DNA of 64,000 nt from UBA7672 sp041166025 (GCA_041166025.1 JBEAMJ010000050.1:7421-71420), one strand, 5' to 3'. Counted from the stretch's first letter, positions 17,080-25,449 are shown. Notes: generated by a model not told the origin, from the sequence alone. Numbers and translations: made by a program.

Positions 17080-17381
17080 TTAACGCAGAAACGGGACAAT
17101 CGCCGCCTTATCACGCAACGCATACATACCCTCTTCGGCGACAGTGCCCAGAATCGCCGCGTTGGCCAGGTCACCGCTTTCGAACACCCGCCCCAGACGG
17201 CGGACGTTCCTTGCGCGTTGACGACTTCCAAGGTTGAGTCCGGGCTGTCTTCAAGCCGGTAAATGCAAAGCCGGACGGTGATGCCGTCCTTCGACAACGG
17301 TTCGGAATAGCCGGATGTGCTGAGGTTAGGCCCCTTGGCGCGAATATCGCCCTTGTAATTCCAGAGCGATGGCTCCGGCAC
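17080..17381 (-). pseudogene. Small plasmid-type conserved protein gene broken by a frameshift
   Basis: From GTG 17381 the frame reads MPEPSLWNYKGDIRAKG...DGITVRLCIYRLED...LEVVNAQGTSAVWGG, a recognisable conserved accessory protein of about 100 residues. In a GC run near 17187-17194 the frame is lost. In the next frame the protein goes on as VFESGDLANAAILGTVAEEGMYALRDKAAIVPFLR and stops at 17080. Adding one base restores a W-G-G-x-F-E join. So it is either a true one-base deletion or a sequencing error in CCCGCCCC. Function not known. Confidence 0.66.
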
Positions 17382-17613
17382 GTTCTGGCGAGAGGCTAAG
17401 CCGCGATGATCGGCGCATCAGTGCCGGATCGCGTCATGCGGCGCGACCTTCTTGACGAGCATGCAGAAACGTCGTCCAGCTCGCGGCGACAGGCGACAGG
17501 CGAGAGCGGCTGGCGGTCACGCTCGGTCCCGCCGCAAGACGTGCGGCTCCTTCGGGCGCGACCCTTCGGGCGCTTTGCGCCGCCACCCACTCGACGGCGC
17601 TTCCCGCCATGCA

Positions 17614-17633
17614 GCACCGCGAAAATGCGGTGC
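17614..17633 (+). repeat. Hairpin GCACCGC-GAAAAT-GCGGTGC
   Basis: Perfect 7-bp inverted repeat with a 6-base loop inside the gene-poor stretch of the mobile element. No T run follows, so it is not an obvious terminator. Confidence 0.45.
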
Positions 17634-17802
17634 GCAGGCTCCTTGCGGCCTCCATCCTGCTTGGCTGGACGCGTACGCATCCAACCGGAGTTGACAGCAG
17701 CGCTCAGGTCCACCCGCTCGCGCCGAAAGGGAAAGCGCGGCGCAAGACATCGCAGCATGCCGGGCGGGACGGGTCGCCTCAAGGGACGATGTGGCCCCAC
17801 CA

Positions 17803-17826
17803 TTTTTTGGCGGAAGAGCCAAAAAA
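17803..17826 (+). repeat. A/T-flanked inverted repeat TTTTTTGGC-GGAAGA-GCCAAAAAA
   Basis: A 9-bp perfect inverted repeat with long T and A arms, striking in GC-rich surroundings. Either strand could form a hairpin next to a T-rich arm, and the arms could also melt easily. A bidirectional terminator, a protein-binding site or part of an origin of transfer are all possible. Confidence 0.45.
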
Positions 17827-17924
17827 ATCGTGACCCCCAATCGCCGCTGCGCGGTCTTCGATCCCTTGACCCAACCCGTCCCGCCCGGCCGGCCGACATC
17901 GTCCTTGAAGCCCAGGAGCCGACG

Positions 17925-18092
17925 ATGTTCACCCCAACGTTCACACTGGACCATCACATCGAAGAACTGCGCACCGAACTTCGCGGGGCGCTCAGCATCC
18001 GCGAAGCGCGCCGCATCAAGAAAGAGTTGGACGCAGCGCTGCTGATGCGAGCTGACCTCGTCCGACTGGCAGAAGCTGCAAGATGGCCGTGA
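17925..18092 (+). CDS. Small protein of unknown function (55 aa)
   Basis: The ATG at 17925 has CAGGAG six bases upstream, a strong ribosome site, which supports a real small gene although the frame is open further upstream. The protein is a charged helical peptide (LDHHIEELRTELRGALSIREARRIKKELDAALL) with no signal or membrane segment. Similar short helical proteins occur in mobile-element modules, but I cannot name a family. Confidence 0.5.
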   Translation: MFTPTFTLDHHIEELRTELRGALSIREARRIKKELDAALLMRADLVRLAEAARWP

Positions 18093-18939
18093 GGCAGCCG
18101 GGACAGCACTTCCGCCGCCCGCGATGCACCAACCGAGTCATCTCCGTTCTGGCTGGCAGTGGGAACGGCAAGCCACATGGGTAGTCAGAAGTCGTTGTTT
18201 CCGGGGTATTTCCAGCATCTCGCCATGATGTCCCCATCGGACGAAGTTCTCGTCACGAAAATGAGATGGACTCGACCGTGTCTGTTTGAGTTCGACAACG
18301 AGGTCCAACGATAGAGTTCGTGCCTGAGGCGAGCGTCGTCGGCGAAGCGTGGATGGGCTCCTATCGCGAGGCGAGGCCCGGGCCTGTGCTGATCAAGCGC
18401 CGGCTCGGCGACTGGTTGGGTTCCCTGCGTTCGAAGCGGGCATGTCGGACCCGTTGAGGCCGACGTGCGGACAGTCGCGAAGGAGCCATTCAAGACTTCA
18501 GCCCCCATGATGAGAACGATGGTGGCCTTCGCGTAACCAATCCACCCGCAATGCGCCAACCAAGACGTGACAACACTCGCCGGATCGCGATGAAGCATAG
18601 CCGGGCAGACGGGGAGCGCGGGGTAGGAGTGGCCTGCAGGTAGTCTTTTTGCTCTCGCTCGGCGCGAGGGTGTGTGGCGCTACGAGACTCTTCCGGTTCG
18701 CAGGTTTGTCGGGTCCGTCGCGAGACTTGGAGGAGCGTCGGTTGATAGCGAGCGGACGATTAAGGCGGCGGAGGGGCTTGTCGCAAGATAAAGATAGAGC
18801 GGCGCTTTCTTCAAAATCGCCTGTCTGCACATAGAGATAAGGCGCGGCGCATTCACCTCCACGTTGCGTCGGATTTGCTGGGCCTCGTTTGTGACGCGCA
18901 AGTGCTCGACGACACGTCTCGTTCTGTCAGATTCGGCTC
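18093..18939. other. 847-bp stretch without a supported gene
   Basis: Open frames on both strands are short, lack ribosome sites and resemble no family I know. A minus frame ending at 18185 reads RVHLIFVTRTSSDGDIMARCWKYPGNNDF, which has protein-like character and may be the tail of a decayed gene. The stretch lies between the 55-aa ORF and the relaxase, where element backbone genes would be expected, so decay is likely. Confidence 0.4.
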
Positions 18940-20952
18940 ATGCAGCGGTATCCCGGAGATATCGAATTCGAGCCTCGGATGGGCAGGAGCGGCAGAGATC
19001 GCGGCCCGCATCTCGGGCAGCTGCGCAAAGCCGTCGGGATCGCAAAGCACATCAGGACGCCGCGCGCCTCGCCGTCGCCGATCAGCCGGACAGGCGTACG
19101 CGCTCATTTCGCGAAGGGGGTGGCGACGCGGGCGACAAAGTCTTCAACAACCCAGCGGCGGGTGGTGGTGAAGGCGCGCTATGTCTCTCACGGCGCAGCG
19201 CGCGTCGCTCCGCTTCGCACGCACGTATCCTATCTTGCGCGGGAGGCGGGGCCGCAGAAGTCGGCGGGCGATCCAGCGGTTGAGCAGCGCGAGGCGAACG
19301 ATCTGGAACGGTCAGTCGACTATCTGGCCAGAGAGGGGCGTGAGCCCGTCGGCGAGATTACGTTCTACAACCAGCGGGAGAGCGGTCTCGACGCCCAGAA
19401 GCTCATCGCCGGGTGGGTCGATGACAGCCGGCACTTCCGCCTGATCATCAGCGCGGAGGACGGGGCGGCGCTTGGCGACCTCAGACCCTTCATCCGCGAG
19501 GTGATGGCCAATCTGGAGGCCCGACTTGGCACGTCCCTGGAGTGGGTCGCCGTTGACCACCATGATACCGACAATCCCCATACCCATGTCCTGATCCGCG
19601 GACGGCGCAGCGACGGACAAGACCTGTTCATACCCTCCCGGATGATTTCCTCGGGCATCCGGGAGCACGCTCAGGAGGTGGTCACGCGCGTGCTGGGGCC
19701 ACGCCAATCGGTCGACCTGGTGCGCGAGCGCGAACGCGAGATCCGCGAAATCGGGGTGACGTCACTTGACCGGGAACTGGCGGCGCAGCTGCGCCGCGCC
19801 GGCGCCAGCGTGAGCCGGCCTGATCTTGTTGCGCGACTGGAGCAACTCGAACGCTGGGGCCTCGCGACACGCCGATCTGATGGCTGGCGCCTCACCGATG
19901 GCTTGACCGTCCAGCTGGGCGCGATGAAGCAGCGCGCCGAAGTCGAGCGCGCTGTTGCTCATCTGCGCCGTGGACAAGCGAAAGCGCTCCTGGCTGCCGA
20001 CGCGAGCGTTCCCGTGCTGGGCGAGCTTGTCCATGGCAGGCTGGAGGGCGATTTCGGTGACAATTTTCTTGCTGTGGTGGAGAGCGGCGCCGGGGAGCTG
20101 CGATACGCGCGCTTCGACCGAACAGACGATCTCGCAATCCTGGCCGACATTCCCTCCGGCGCCATCGTCGCGTTCGAACCGGCCGTCGCGCGCCCGCGGC
20201 CGTCCGATGAAGCAGTCGCGCGTGTCGCGGCCAGAGCCGGCGGGCTCTATTCGGCCAGCATCCACGCGAACATCGAGGCTCGCGTCGACACCGGCCTCAT
20301 CGCGGCGAATGTCCGTCGGCTTGAGGCGATGCGGCGCAGCGGCCTCGTCGAACGGCGGGCGGACGGCGCCTTTGTGATCACTCCGGATCATCGCCAACAG
20401 GCGACACGCTTTGAGAGCCAGCTTGTCCGGAACTCGCCAGTCAATGTGCGCGTTGTGAGCTACTGGACCCTCGCCGAACAGGTCAATGCGCTCGGTCCCA
20501 CGCATCTCGATTCGGTCCTTGCCGGCGAGGCTGCGGCGCCGGGAGGAGCCGGCGCATTCACGCGCCGGCATGCAATGGCCCTCCAGCAGCGTCGGCAATA
20601 CATGATCGAGCAGGGCTGGATGGGCGAGGCGGACAAGCAACTATCGCCAGCGGTGCTGCGGACCCTGGCGAACCATGAGCGCGCCGACCTTGCCAAACGC
20701 CTGTCTGGTGAGCTTGGGCTGAGGGTGCTGCCGCAGGCGCCTTCCCACCTGAGCGGTATTTACGCGCGACGTGTCGATCTCGCGCAGGGGCGCGTCGCGA
20801 TCATCGTGCAGGAGCGCCAGGCCTTCATTGTCCCCTGGCGCCCAGCGTTGGAGCAGTTCGCGGGTCGGGAGGTCGAAGGCGTGCTGCGCGGTCAGACCCT
20901 GTCATGGGGGCTCGCACGCGGGTTGGGACCGAGCCTGCCGCCGATGGGATGA
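18940..20952 (+). CDS. Relaxase/mobilization nuclease with DUF3363 domain
   Basis: 670 aa, usual for this VirD2/TraI-like MOB family. The N-terminus DIEFEPRMGRSGRDRGPHL matches the family's DFEP-LGR opening, which supports the ATG at 18940 although no clear ribosome site is visible. RRVVVKARYVSHG...HVSYLAREAG is the start of the relaxase fold with the likely catalytic Tyr region. The metal-binding three-His motif HHDTDNPHTHVLIRG is at about residues 207-221. From about residue 250 to the end lies the DUF3363 region. It should nick DNA at an origin of transfer. No coupling protein or type IV secretion genes are visible nearby, so it is a mobilizable or decayed element. Confidence 0.86.
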   Translation: MQRYPGDIEFEPRMGRSGRDRGPHLGQLRKAVGIAKHIRTPRASPSPISRTGVRAHFAKGVATRATKSSTTQRRVVVKARYVSHGAARVAPLRTHVSYLAREAGPQKSAGDPAVEQREANDLERSVDYLAREGREPVGEITFYNQRESGLDAQKLIAGWVDDSRHFRLIISAEDGAALGDLRPFIREVMANLEARLGTSLEWVAVDHHDTDNPHTHVLIRGRRSDGQDLFIPSRMISSGIREHAQEVVTRVLGPRQSVDLVREREREIREIGVTSLDRELAAQLRRAGASVSRPDLVARLEQLERWGLATRRSDGWRLTDGLTVQLGAMKQRAEVERAVAHLRRGQAKALLAADASVPVLGELVHGRLEGDFGDNFLAVVESGAGELRYARFDRTDDLAILADIPSGAIVAFEPAVARPRPSDEAVARVAARAGGLYSASIHANIEARVDTGLIAANVRRLEAMRRSGLVERRADGAFVITPDHRQQATRFESQLVRNSPVNVRVVSYWTLAEQVNALGPTHLDSVLAGEAAAPGGAGAFTRRHAMALQQRRQYMIEQGWMGEADKQLSPAVLRTLANHERADLAKRLSGELGLRVLPQAPSHLSGIYARRVDLAQGRVAIIVQERQAFIVPWRPALEQFAGREVEGVLRGQTLSWGLARGLGPSLPPMG

Positions 20953-21125
20953 AGCAGGAAAAAGCGCGGCGGAAGCGCGCCTTTTGCGCCCTTGAGAAGA
21001 AAGCGATGGAAGCACGCCAGGGCCTGTGGATGAATTCCAACGGTGCCGGTTCGCGCAATGGTTTGAACGGCATCATCTTTTGCAGATGTTTGCCTCCGCA
21101 ACGTTCAACCGGGACTGATACGTCA

Positions 21126-21446
21126 ATGAAGTTTCCCAGCGACCTTGTCCCACAGAAGGCAGTTGCCGCGGACCTCTGCGTGAGCATCGTCACGCTATGG
21201 CGAGCGCGACAGAGTGGCATTCCGGAGTTCCCTGAGCCGGTCGTCATCCGCAATATGATCTTCTGGCGGAGGGATGAGGTTCGACAGTTGGAAGATGCTC
21301 TAATGAAGTATCAGGGCCGAGGTCGATTTGAAGCTGACCGAATGCGCGCCAAGCGTGCTGTCATCATCGAACGTAAGTTGTCGAAAGTGAAGCGATCCAA
21401 GCGAACGCGGCGCAAGAGCGACGAACGGCAACTACACCTTTTCTGA
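21126..21446 (+). CDS. AlpA/MerR-like helix-turn-helix DNA-binding protein
   Basis: 106 aa from the ATG at 21126. The first 60 residues read VPQKAVAADLCVSIVTLWRARQSGIPEFPEPVVIRNMIFWRRDEVRQLEDAL, the pattern of AlpA/excisionase-type winged helix proteins: an HTH, then a wing with FWRRDEV. The tail is strongly basic (KLSKVKRSKRTRRKSDERQ). Such proteins often regulate excision or integrase genes in integrated elements; no integrase is seen in this window. The frame is open upstream to 20904, but the extension lacks protein character. Confidence 0.65.
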   Translation: MKFPSDLVPQKAVAADLCVSIVTLWRARQSGIPEFPEPVVIRNMIFWRRDEVRQLEDALMKYQGRGRFEADRMRAKRAVIIERKLSKVKRSKRTRRKSDERQLHLF

Positions 21447-21621
21447 GCACCACCGTGTCATCTACCAAGCATTCGGAGTGGCGTTTTTCGTCGCAGAGAT
21501 TCAAACAAATCGTATTGACGGCCTTCTTGACGGCGCGATTCAAACGGGCGCTAGCTGTGTGAGCGAAAGCGAAAGGTGGCGATGGGTCGATTGATAATCG
21601 AGTGGGAGTGAACTGATCGGG

Positions 21622-21873
21622 ATGGGTCAGGGCAAGCATGCCGTCGCATCGCAGGAGCGCCGCGTGAAGCGGCTGGGGTATCGGTATGGCGTGCTGCTGA
21701 TGAAGTGCGCCAAGCCGTTCGGCAAGGTGGCGCAGCATGGCGGCTACATGCTGCGCGACGAGGACACGCGCAGGATCGTGTTCGGCAATGACGGCTATGA
21801 ATTCTCGGCGACGCTGGACGAGGTTGAGGCGTTCCTCGATGCGCAGCCGAAAGTTCGCGACGACGAACCCTAA
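21622..21873 (+). CDS. Small conserved protein of unknown function
   Basis: 83 aa. MGQGKHAVASQERRVKRLGYRYGVLLMKCAKPF...GGYMLRDEDTRRIVFGNDGYEFSATLDEVEAFLDA. The layout (basic helix, then a beta hairpin with GGYML...RRIVFG, then SATLDEVEAFL) resembles a small uncharacterised family found in Rhizobiales and Caulobacterales. No function can be given. Its stop overlaps the stop of the convergent lipoprotein gene by four bases. It may mark the right limit of the island. Confidence 0.55.
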   Translation: MGQGKHAVASQERRVKRLGYRYGVLLMKCAKPFGKVAQHGGYMLRDEDTRRIVFGNDGYEFSATLDEVEAFLDAQPKVRDDEP

Positions 21874-22226
21874 CCCTGCATGTCGGCCGTCGTCACGCGC
21901 GTGAACTCGCCGAGCTGGCAAGGGATGCCGCTTTCCAAGACAAAGATGGTCTGCAGGCCGGGGCAGACCCGATTGCTGATGTCCCAGCTGAAGCCGCCTT
22001 GCGCCTTAAGGCCGGGGCAGGCGCGGGGGAGCTTGTTGCTCAAGACCTCTCCGCCCGCGAGCGTGAAGCGGATCTCCTCATTGCTGACAACGTCGTGTGA
22101 GCGGATGCGCGCGCCTTCGATGCAGGCGCTGCCAAGGTCGGCCTGCTGCGCGGGCTGCCCGGGGGAGGTGCAGGCTGCGGCGGCGAGAAGGATGAAGGAC
22201 GCGGGGCCGGGGTGAAGGCGTCTCAT
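21870..22226 (-). CDS. Lipoprotein, first of two tandem paralogues
   Basis: 118 aa from the ATG at 22226, chosen for AAAGGAG upstream and for the lipoprotein signal it opens (MRRLHPGPASFILLAAAAC, lipobox LAAAAC). The mature part reads ACIEGARIRSHDVVSNEEIRFTLAGGEVLSNKLPRACPGL and ends with CPGLQTIFVLESGIPCQLGEFTRV. Four Cys residues probably form disulfides. It resembles the small periplasmic DUF6491-type proteins of Caulobacterales, but that link is weak. A close paralogue lies 19 bp upstream on the same strand. Confidence 0.72.
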   Translation of the reverse strand: MRRLHPGPASFILLAAAACTSPGQPAQQADLGSACIEGARIRSHDVVSNEEIRFTLAGGEVLSNKLPRACPGLKAQGGFSWDISNRVCPGLQTIFVLESGIPCQLGEFTRVTTADMQG

Positions 22227-22245
22227 GAAGGGCTCCTTTTGGTGC

Positions 22246-22608
22246 TCACGCGTCGTTCGAAACGCGGGTGAAGACGCCGAGCTGACAGGCGGTTCCGTCC
22301 TCGCGAACATGGATGGTCTGTTCGTTCGAGCAGACCAGCGTGCCGCGCACCTCCCATGTGAAGCCACCCTGAAATTTGAGGCCCGGACAGGCGCGGGGCA
22401 AGCGGTTAAGCCACACCTCGCCGCTGGCGAGGGTGAACCGGATTTCCTGGTCGCTGAGGATCTCCTGCCTGGTGATGCGGGTTGGGTTGATGCACGCGTC
22501 CGCAATGCTGGCGGATGTGGCGTCGCTGCCAGTCGCCGGTGTCGAGCAAGCGGCGAGGCTGCCAGCCACCAGCGCGCAGACCAGACCTGATGCCATGGCG
22601 CGTGTCAT
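22246..22608 (-). CDS. Lipoprotein, second tandem paralogue
   Basis: 120 aa from the ATG at 22608; GGGAG is upstream. Lipobox LAAC after MTRAMASGLVCALVAGS. The mature region DACINPTRITRQEILSDQEIRFTLASGEVWLNRLPRACPGLKFQGGFTWEV...CQLGVFTRVSN is clearly related to the next gene downstream (shared EEIRFTLA-GEV--N-LPRACPGLK-QGGF-W). A local gene duplication is the simple explanation. Likely anchored in the membrane facing the periplasm. Divergent from the ArsC-like gene. Confidence 0.74.
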   Translation of the reverse strand: MTRAMASGLVCALVAGSLAACSTPATGSDATSASIADACINPTRITRQEILSDQEIRFTLASGEVWLNRLPRACPGLKFQGGFTWEVRGTLVCSNEQTIHVREDGTACQLGVFTRVSNDA

Positions 22609-22741
22609 GAGGTGCTCCCTGATGATGCTGGTGGAGCCTGCGCTCGTCGCGACAGTTGTGCAATCGGCTTGGGCAGGCTTCCGGAGCGAGAATTGATCGA
22701 CCATAACGCGCCGGAATTTCGTCAGACATCGGGGACAAACG

Positions 22742-23101
22742 ATGCCCAAGGCCACGACCGTGTATGGACTCGCCAGCTGCGACACGACCCGGGCAGCCCG
22801 GAAATGGCTGGATGGGGAGGGCATCGCCTACCGCTTCCACGACGTGCGAGAGGATGGCCTGAGCAAAGCCCTGGTCGAGGCGTGGGTGAAGCAGGCGGGC
22901 TGGGAGAAGGTGCTGAACAAGGCGAGCACCACCTGGCGGGAGCTTCCCGCGGGGAAAAAGGCAGGTCTTGACCAGGCCGCGGCGATCACCCTGCTTTTGG
23001 AGCATCCGACCTTGGTCAAGCGGCCGGTGCTGGATCGGTGCGGAATTATTTCGCTGGGATTCAAGCCAGCGGCTTACGCGGCTCGTTTCGGGAGCCCCTA
23101 A
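22742..23101 (+). CDS. ArsC/Spx-like (YffB type) glutaredoxin-fold protein
   Basis: 119 aa. VYGLASCDTTRAARKWLDGEGIAYRFHDVREDGL is the ArsC-fold opening with a Cys-x3-Arg (C13DTTR) and conserved FHDVREDGL. Further on come STTWRELPAGKK and HPTLVKRPVLD, both family hallmarks. Family members include arsenate reductases and proteins of unknown redox role such as YffB; lacking an ars operon here, the YffB-like reading is safer. A GGGGAC sequence precedes the ATG. Confidence 0.85.
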   Translation: MPKATTVYGLASCDTTRAARKWLDGEGIAYRFHDVREDGLSKALVEAWVKQAGWEKVLNKASTTWRELPAGKKAGLDQAAAITLLLEHPTLVKRPVLDRCGIISLGFKPAAYAARFGSP

Positions 23102-23171
23102 GCGTGTCGACGCGGCAGTAGCTACCGCGCATGTCACGCAAAACCGTCACCGATTTCTGCTATCGGCAAGG

Positions 23172-23196
23172 GGCGGACAGGATCGTCAGGTCCGCC
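23172..23196 (+). repeat. Hairpin between the ArsC-like gene and the DUF6481 gene
   Basis: GGCGGAC and GTCCGCC pair around an 11-base loop, 71 bases after the stop codon. No T run follows. It may be a weak terminator or a leader structure of the next gene. Confidence 0.4.
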
Positions 23197-23310
23197 TGCG
23201 TCAGATACGACACAAATGCCGCAGGGGGATGGACGAACCGACTGACGCAAACTATGTAGCCGCCCAGACTCCCCCAAAACGATTCAACAACGTTGATTCC
23301 GAAAGACTAG

Positions 23311-23784
23311 ATGCAGCCGAAAAATTCGACCTTCTCAGACCGGCAAGCCGCCTCGCTCGCCGCCAAGAAAGCCCTCCTCGAAAAATTCAAGCCCAAGCCG
23401 ATGGTCCAGGCGGAAGTCCCGATCGACCACGAGGCCGAGCGCCGCGCGCGGATGGAAGCCATCCGCGCCCAACGGGAAGCTGAGCGCCTCGAGCGCCAGC
23501 GCGCCCGCGAGGAAGCTGAGGCCAAGGCCGAAGCCGAGCGTATCGCGGCTGCTGAAGCGGCTGAGCGCGCCCGGATCGAAGCCGAGCAGAACATCGACGC
23601 GATCAAGCGGGCTGAGCGTAAGGCGCGCAAGAAAGAGATCAAAGAGGCGGCAAAAGCCAAAAAGGAGATGCGGGCCGTTTCCAAGCCGGGTGGCCCACGG
23701 GAAGCGCGGCCTGTCGATCCCTACGAGGAACACCGCCGGTATATCGAGAGTCTCGAGCGCGGGCGCGAGCGCCGCCGGGCCTGA
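23311..23784 (+). CDS. DUF6481-like alanine/glutamate/arginine-rich protein
   Basis: 157 aa. After an N-terminal FSDRQAASLAAKKALLEKFK segment the protein is one long charged helix (about residues 40-120) made of Ala, Glu, Arg and Lys, probably a coiled coil. The opening and composition match the small DUF6481 family of alphaproteobacteria, often reported next to cold-shock type genes; function unknown. Followed by a good intrinsic terminator at 23810. Confidence 0.62.
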   Translation: MQPKNSTFSDRQAASLAAKKALLEKFKPKPMVQAEVPIDHEAERRARMEAIRAQREAERLERQRAREEAEAKAEAERIAAAEAAERARIEAEQNIDAIKRAERKARKKEIKEAAKAKKEMRAVSKPGGPREARPVDPYEEHRRYIESLERGRERRRA

Positions 23785-23809
23785 TCACAGGCAGGTCTCA
23801 TCCAGTTTG

Positions 23810-23846
23810 ACGGCCTCCGGGTACATCGGGGGCCGTTTTTCTTTTT
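23810..23846 (+). terminator. Rho-independent terminator after the DUF6481-like gene
   Basis: A 10-bp stem, ACGGCCTCCG/CGGGGGCCGT (one wobble pair), 7-base loop, then TTTTTCTTTTT. Position and sequence are textbook for an intrinsic terminator in the plus direction. Confidence 0.85.
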
Positions 23847-23939
23847 GCCGGGGCCATGGTGCTGGCCATCCACGAGACGATTGCCGGAACTGCCCGGCTT
23901 TGCTCTGATCCATTCAGGGCTGCGGGTGCGGAGAGGGAC

Positions 23940-24527
23940 ATGGACCTGGCTTATGTGATCGCCTTTCTGGGCGGCGTTCTGGTGTTCTTTGCAACACACT
24001 ATTTTTCGGCCTTCCGTCGGCGGGACGGAGGCGGGCTCGTCGAAGCCCTCGGGCCTGGTCCCTATAAAGGGCTCTATTCGCTGCTGACGATTGCGGGCTT
24101 TGTGGCCCTCATCTGGGGCTATGCCAATCTCAAGCCCTGGATCACCGTGGCTGAGCCGCCGGGATTCATGCGCCACATTGCGATGGCGCTAATGCTCCCG
24201 GCGATCATCCTGCTGGTTGGGGCCTACGCCCCCACCGGATTTATGAAGAGGGCGGTCAAGCATCCGATGCTGGCCGCGGTGAAGATATGGGCGTTGGCCC
24301 ACCTGCTCGTAAACTGGGATGTGGGGTCATTTATCCTGTTCGGTTCGTTCCTGCTCTTCGGCGTGGTCGACAGGATTGCCGTGAAGCGGCGGGGTGATCT
24401 CGGCGCCGCAGCAGCGACCCCGCACATCATGGGGGATCTGATTGCGTTGGTGTTCGGCTTCGCAGTCTATGGCCTGATGGTTTTCGAGCTTCACTACGTC
24501 CTTTTCGGGATCGATCTCTACGGTTGA
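23940..24527 (+). CDS. nnrU: NnrU family integral membrane protein
   Basis: 195 aa. The ATG at 23940 follows GAGAGGGAC closely. Five or so membrane segments span the protein; the motifs THYFSAFR, GPGPYKGLYSLL and KHPMLAAVKIWALAHLLVN fit the NnrU family, named for a gene near nitrite/nitric-oxide reduction operons but widespread in bacteria without them. No denitrification genes are nearby, so only the family name is supported. Confidence 0.85.
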   Translation: MDLAYVIAFLGGVLVFFATHYFSAFRRRDGGGLVEALGPGPYKGLYSLLTIAGFVALIWGYANLKPWITVAEPPGFMRHIAMALMLPAIILLVGAYAPTGFMKRAVKHPMLAAVKIWALAHLLVNWDVGSFILFGSFLLFGVVDRIAVKRRGDLGAAAATPHIMGDLIALVFGFAVYGLMVFELHYVLFGIDLYG

Positions 24528-24624
24528 ATCCCCGATCTGGGGTTGTGGATTGCACCGGACTTACGGTGAGACTAAGCAGCGCCCAAGCCAGGGCCCCGGT
24601 TTGGGGTAAAGAGGGCGCTCCCCC

Positions 24625-25449
24625 ATGTCTGCCCAAGCCCAGTCGAACCGAAAGACGGTAAAGGACATCGCCGCAGCCAAGGGCGGCACGCCGCTGGTCT
24701 GCCTGACGGCCTACACAGCACCGATGGCCGGCCTTCTCGATGAAGCCTGTGATGTGCTGCTGGTGGGCGATAGCGTGGGGATGGTGGTGCACGGCCTGCC
24801 AACCACCGTGGGCGTGACGCTGGAGATGATGATCCTGCACGGACAGGCGGTCATGCGCGCATCGAAGCGGGCATTCGTCGTGGTCGACATGCCGTTCGGA
24901 TCATATGAGGCGAGCACCGAGCAGGCGTTCATGAACGCTTCGCGCGTCATGAAGGAAACCGGCTGCCAGGCCGTGAAAATCGAAGCGGGCGAGTATGCGG
25001 CGGCAACGGTGCGCCATCTGGTTGACCGCGGCATCCCGGTGATGGCGCATGTCGGCCTGCGACCTCAGGCCATCCATGTCGATGGCGGCTTCAAGGCCAA
25101 GGGGCGGACCGAAACGGAGCGCGCGAGGGTTGTTGCGGAGGCGAGGGCAGCGGATGCGGCCGGCTGCTTCGCCATGGTGATCGAGGGCGTGGCGGAGGAC
25201 CTGGCCGCGGAGGTCACCAAGCAGGTCTCCTGTCCTACGGTGGGCATTGGCGCTTCGGTGGCCTGCGATGGCCAGATCCTCGTCACGGATGACCTGCTAG
25301 GCCTGTTCGAGCGGAGTCCGCGATTCGTGCGGCGCTATGCCGACCTGCGTGGGGAGATAGGCCGGGCAGTCGAAGGATATGCGAAGGATGTCCGGACGCG
25401 GGCGTTCCCAGGGGCCAATGAAACCTACGTCCTCAAAAAAGGGCCATAA
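24625..25449 (+). CDS. panB: 3-methyl-2-oxobutanoate hydroxymethyltransferase
   Basis: 274 aa, normal for PanB. It makes ketopantoate from 2-oxoisovalerate and 5,10-methylene-tetrahydrofolate, the first step of pantothenate and coenzyme A synthesis. Seen: CLTAYTAPMAGLLDEACDVLLVGDSVGMV with the metal-binding Asp, MPFGSYEAS, VKIEAG with the substrate Lys, HVGLRPQ, and PTVGIGAS. The 97-bp upstream gap should hold its promoter. No panC is adjacent. Confidence 0.95.
   Translation: MSAQAQSNRKTVKDIAAAKGGTPLVCLTAYTAPMAGLLDEACDVLLVGDSVGMVVHGLPTTVGVTLEMMILHGQAVMRASKRAFVVVDMPFGSYEASTEQAFMNASRVMKETGCQAVKIEAGEYAAATVRHLVDRGIPVMAHVGLRPQAIHVDGGFKAKGRTETERARVVAEARAADAAGCFAMVIEGVAEDLAAEVTKQVSCPTVGIGASVACDGQILVTDDLLGLFERSPRFVRRYADLRGEIGRAVEGYAKDVRTRAFPGANETYVLKKGP

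Larger units (their letters stand above)
17382..17924. other. Gene-poor 543-bp stretch rich in inverted repeats
   Basis: No open frame here looks like a protein. It contains direct short repeats (CTTCGGGCGC occurs twice near 17550-17570; GACAGGC twice near 17490) and at least two clear hairpins listed separately. It resembles non-coding leader or transfer-origin DNA of mobile elements more than coding sequence. The purine-rich ribosome site of the following small gene lies at its right end. Confidence 0.45.

Noticed and set aside
17406..17924. Upstream extension of the 55-aa gene (frame open from 17406)
   Set aside because: The extension is low-quality Arg/Pro/Ser sequence crossing hairpins; the AGGAG site before 17925 marks the true start.
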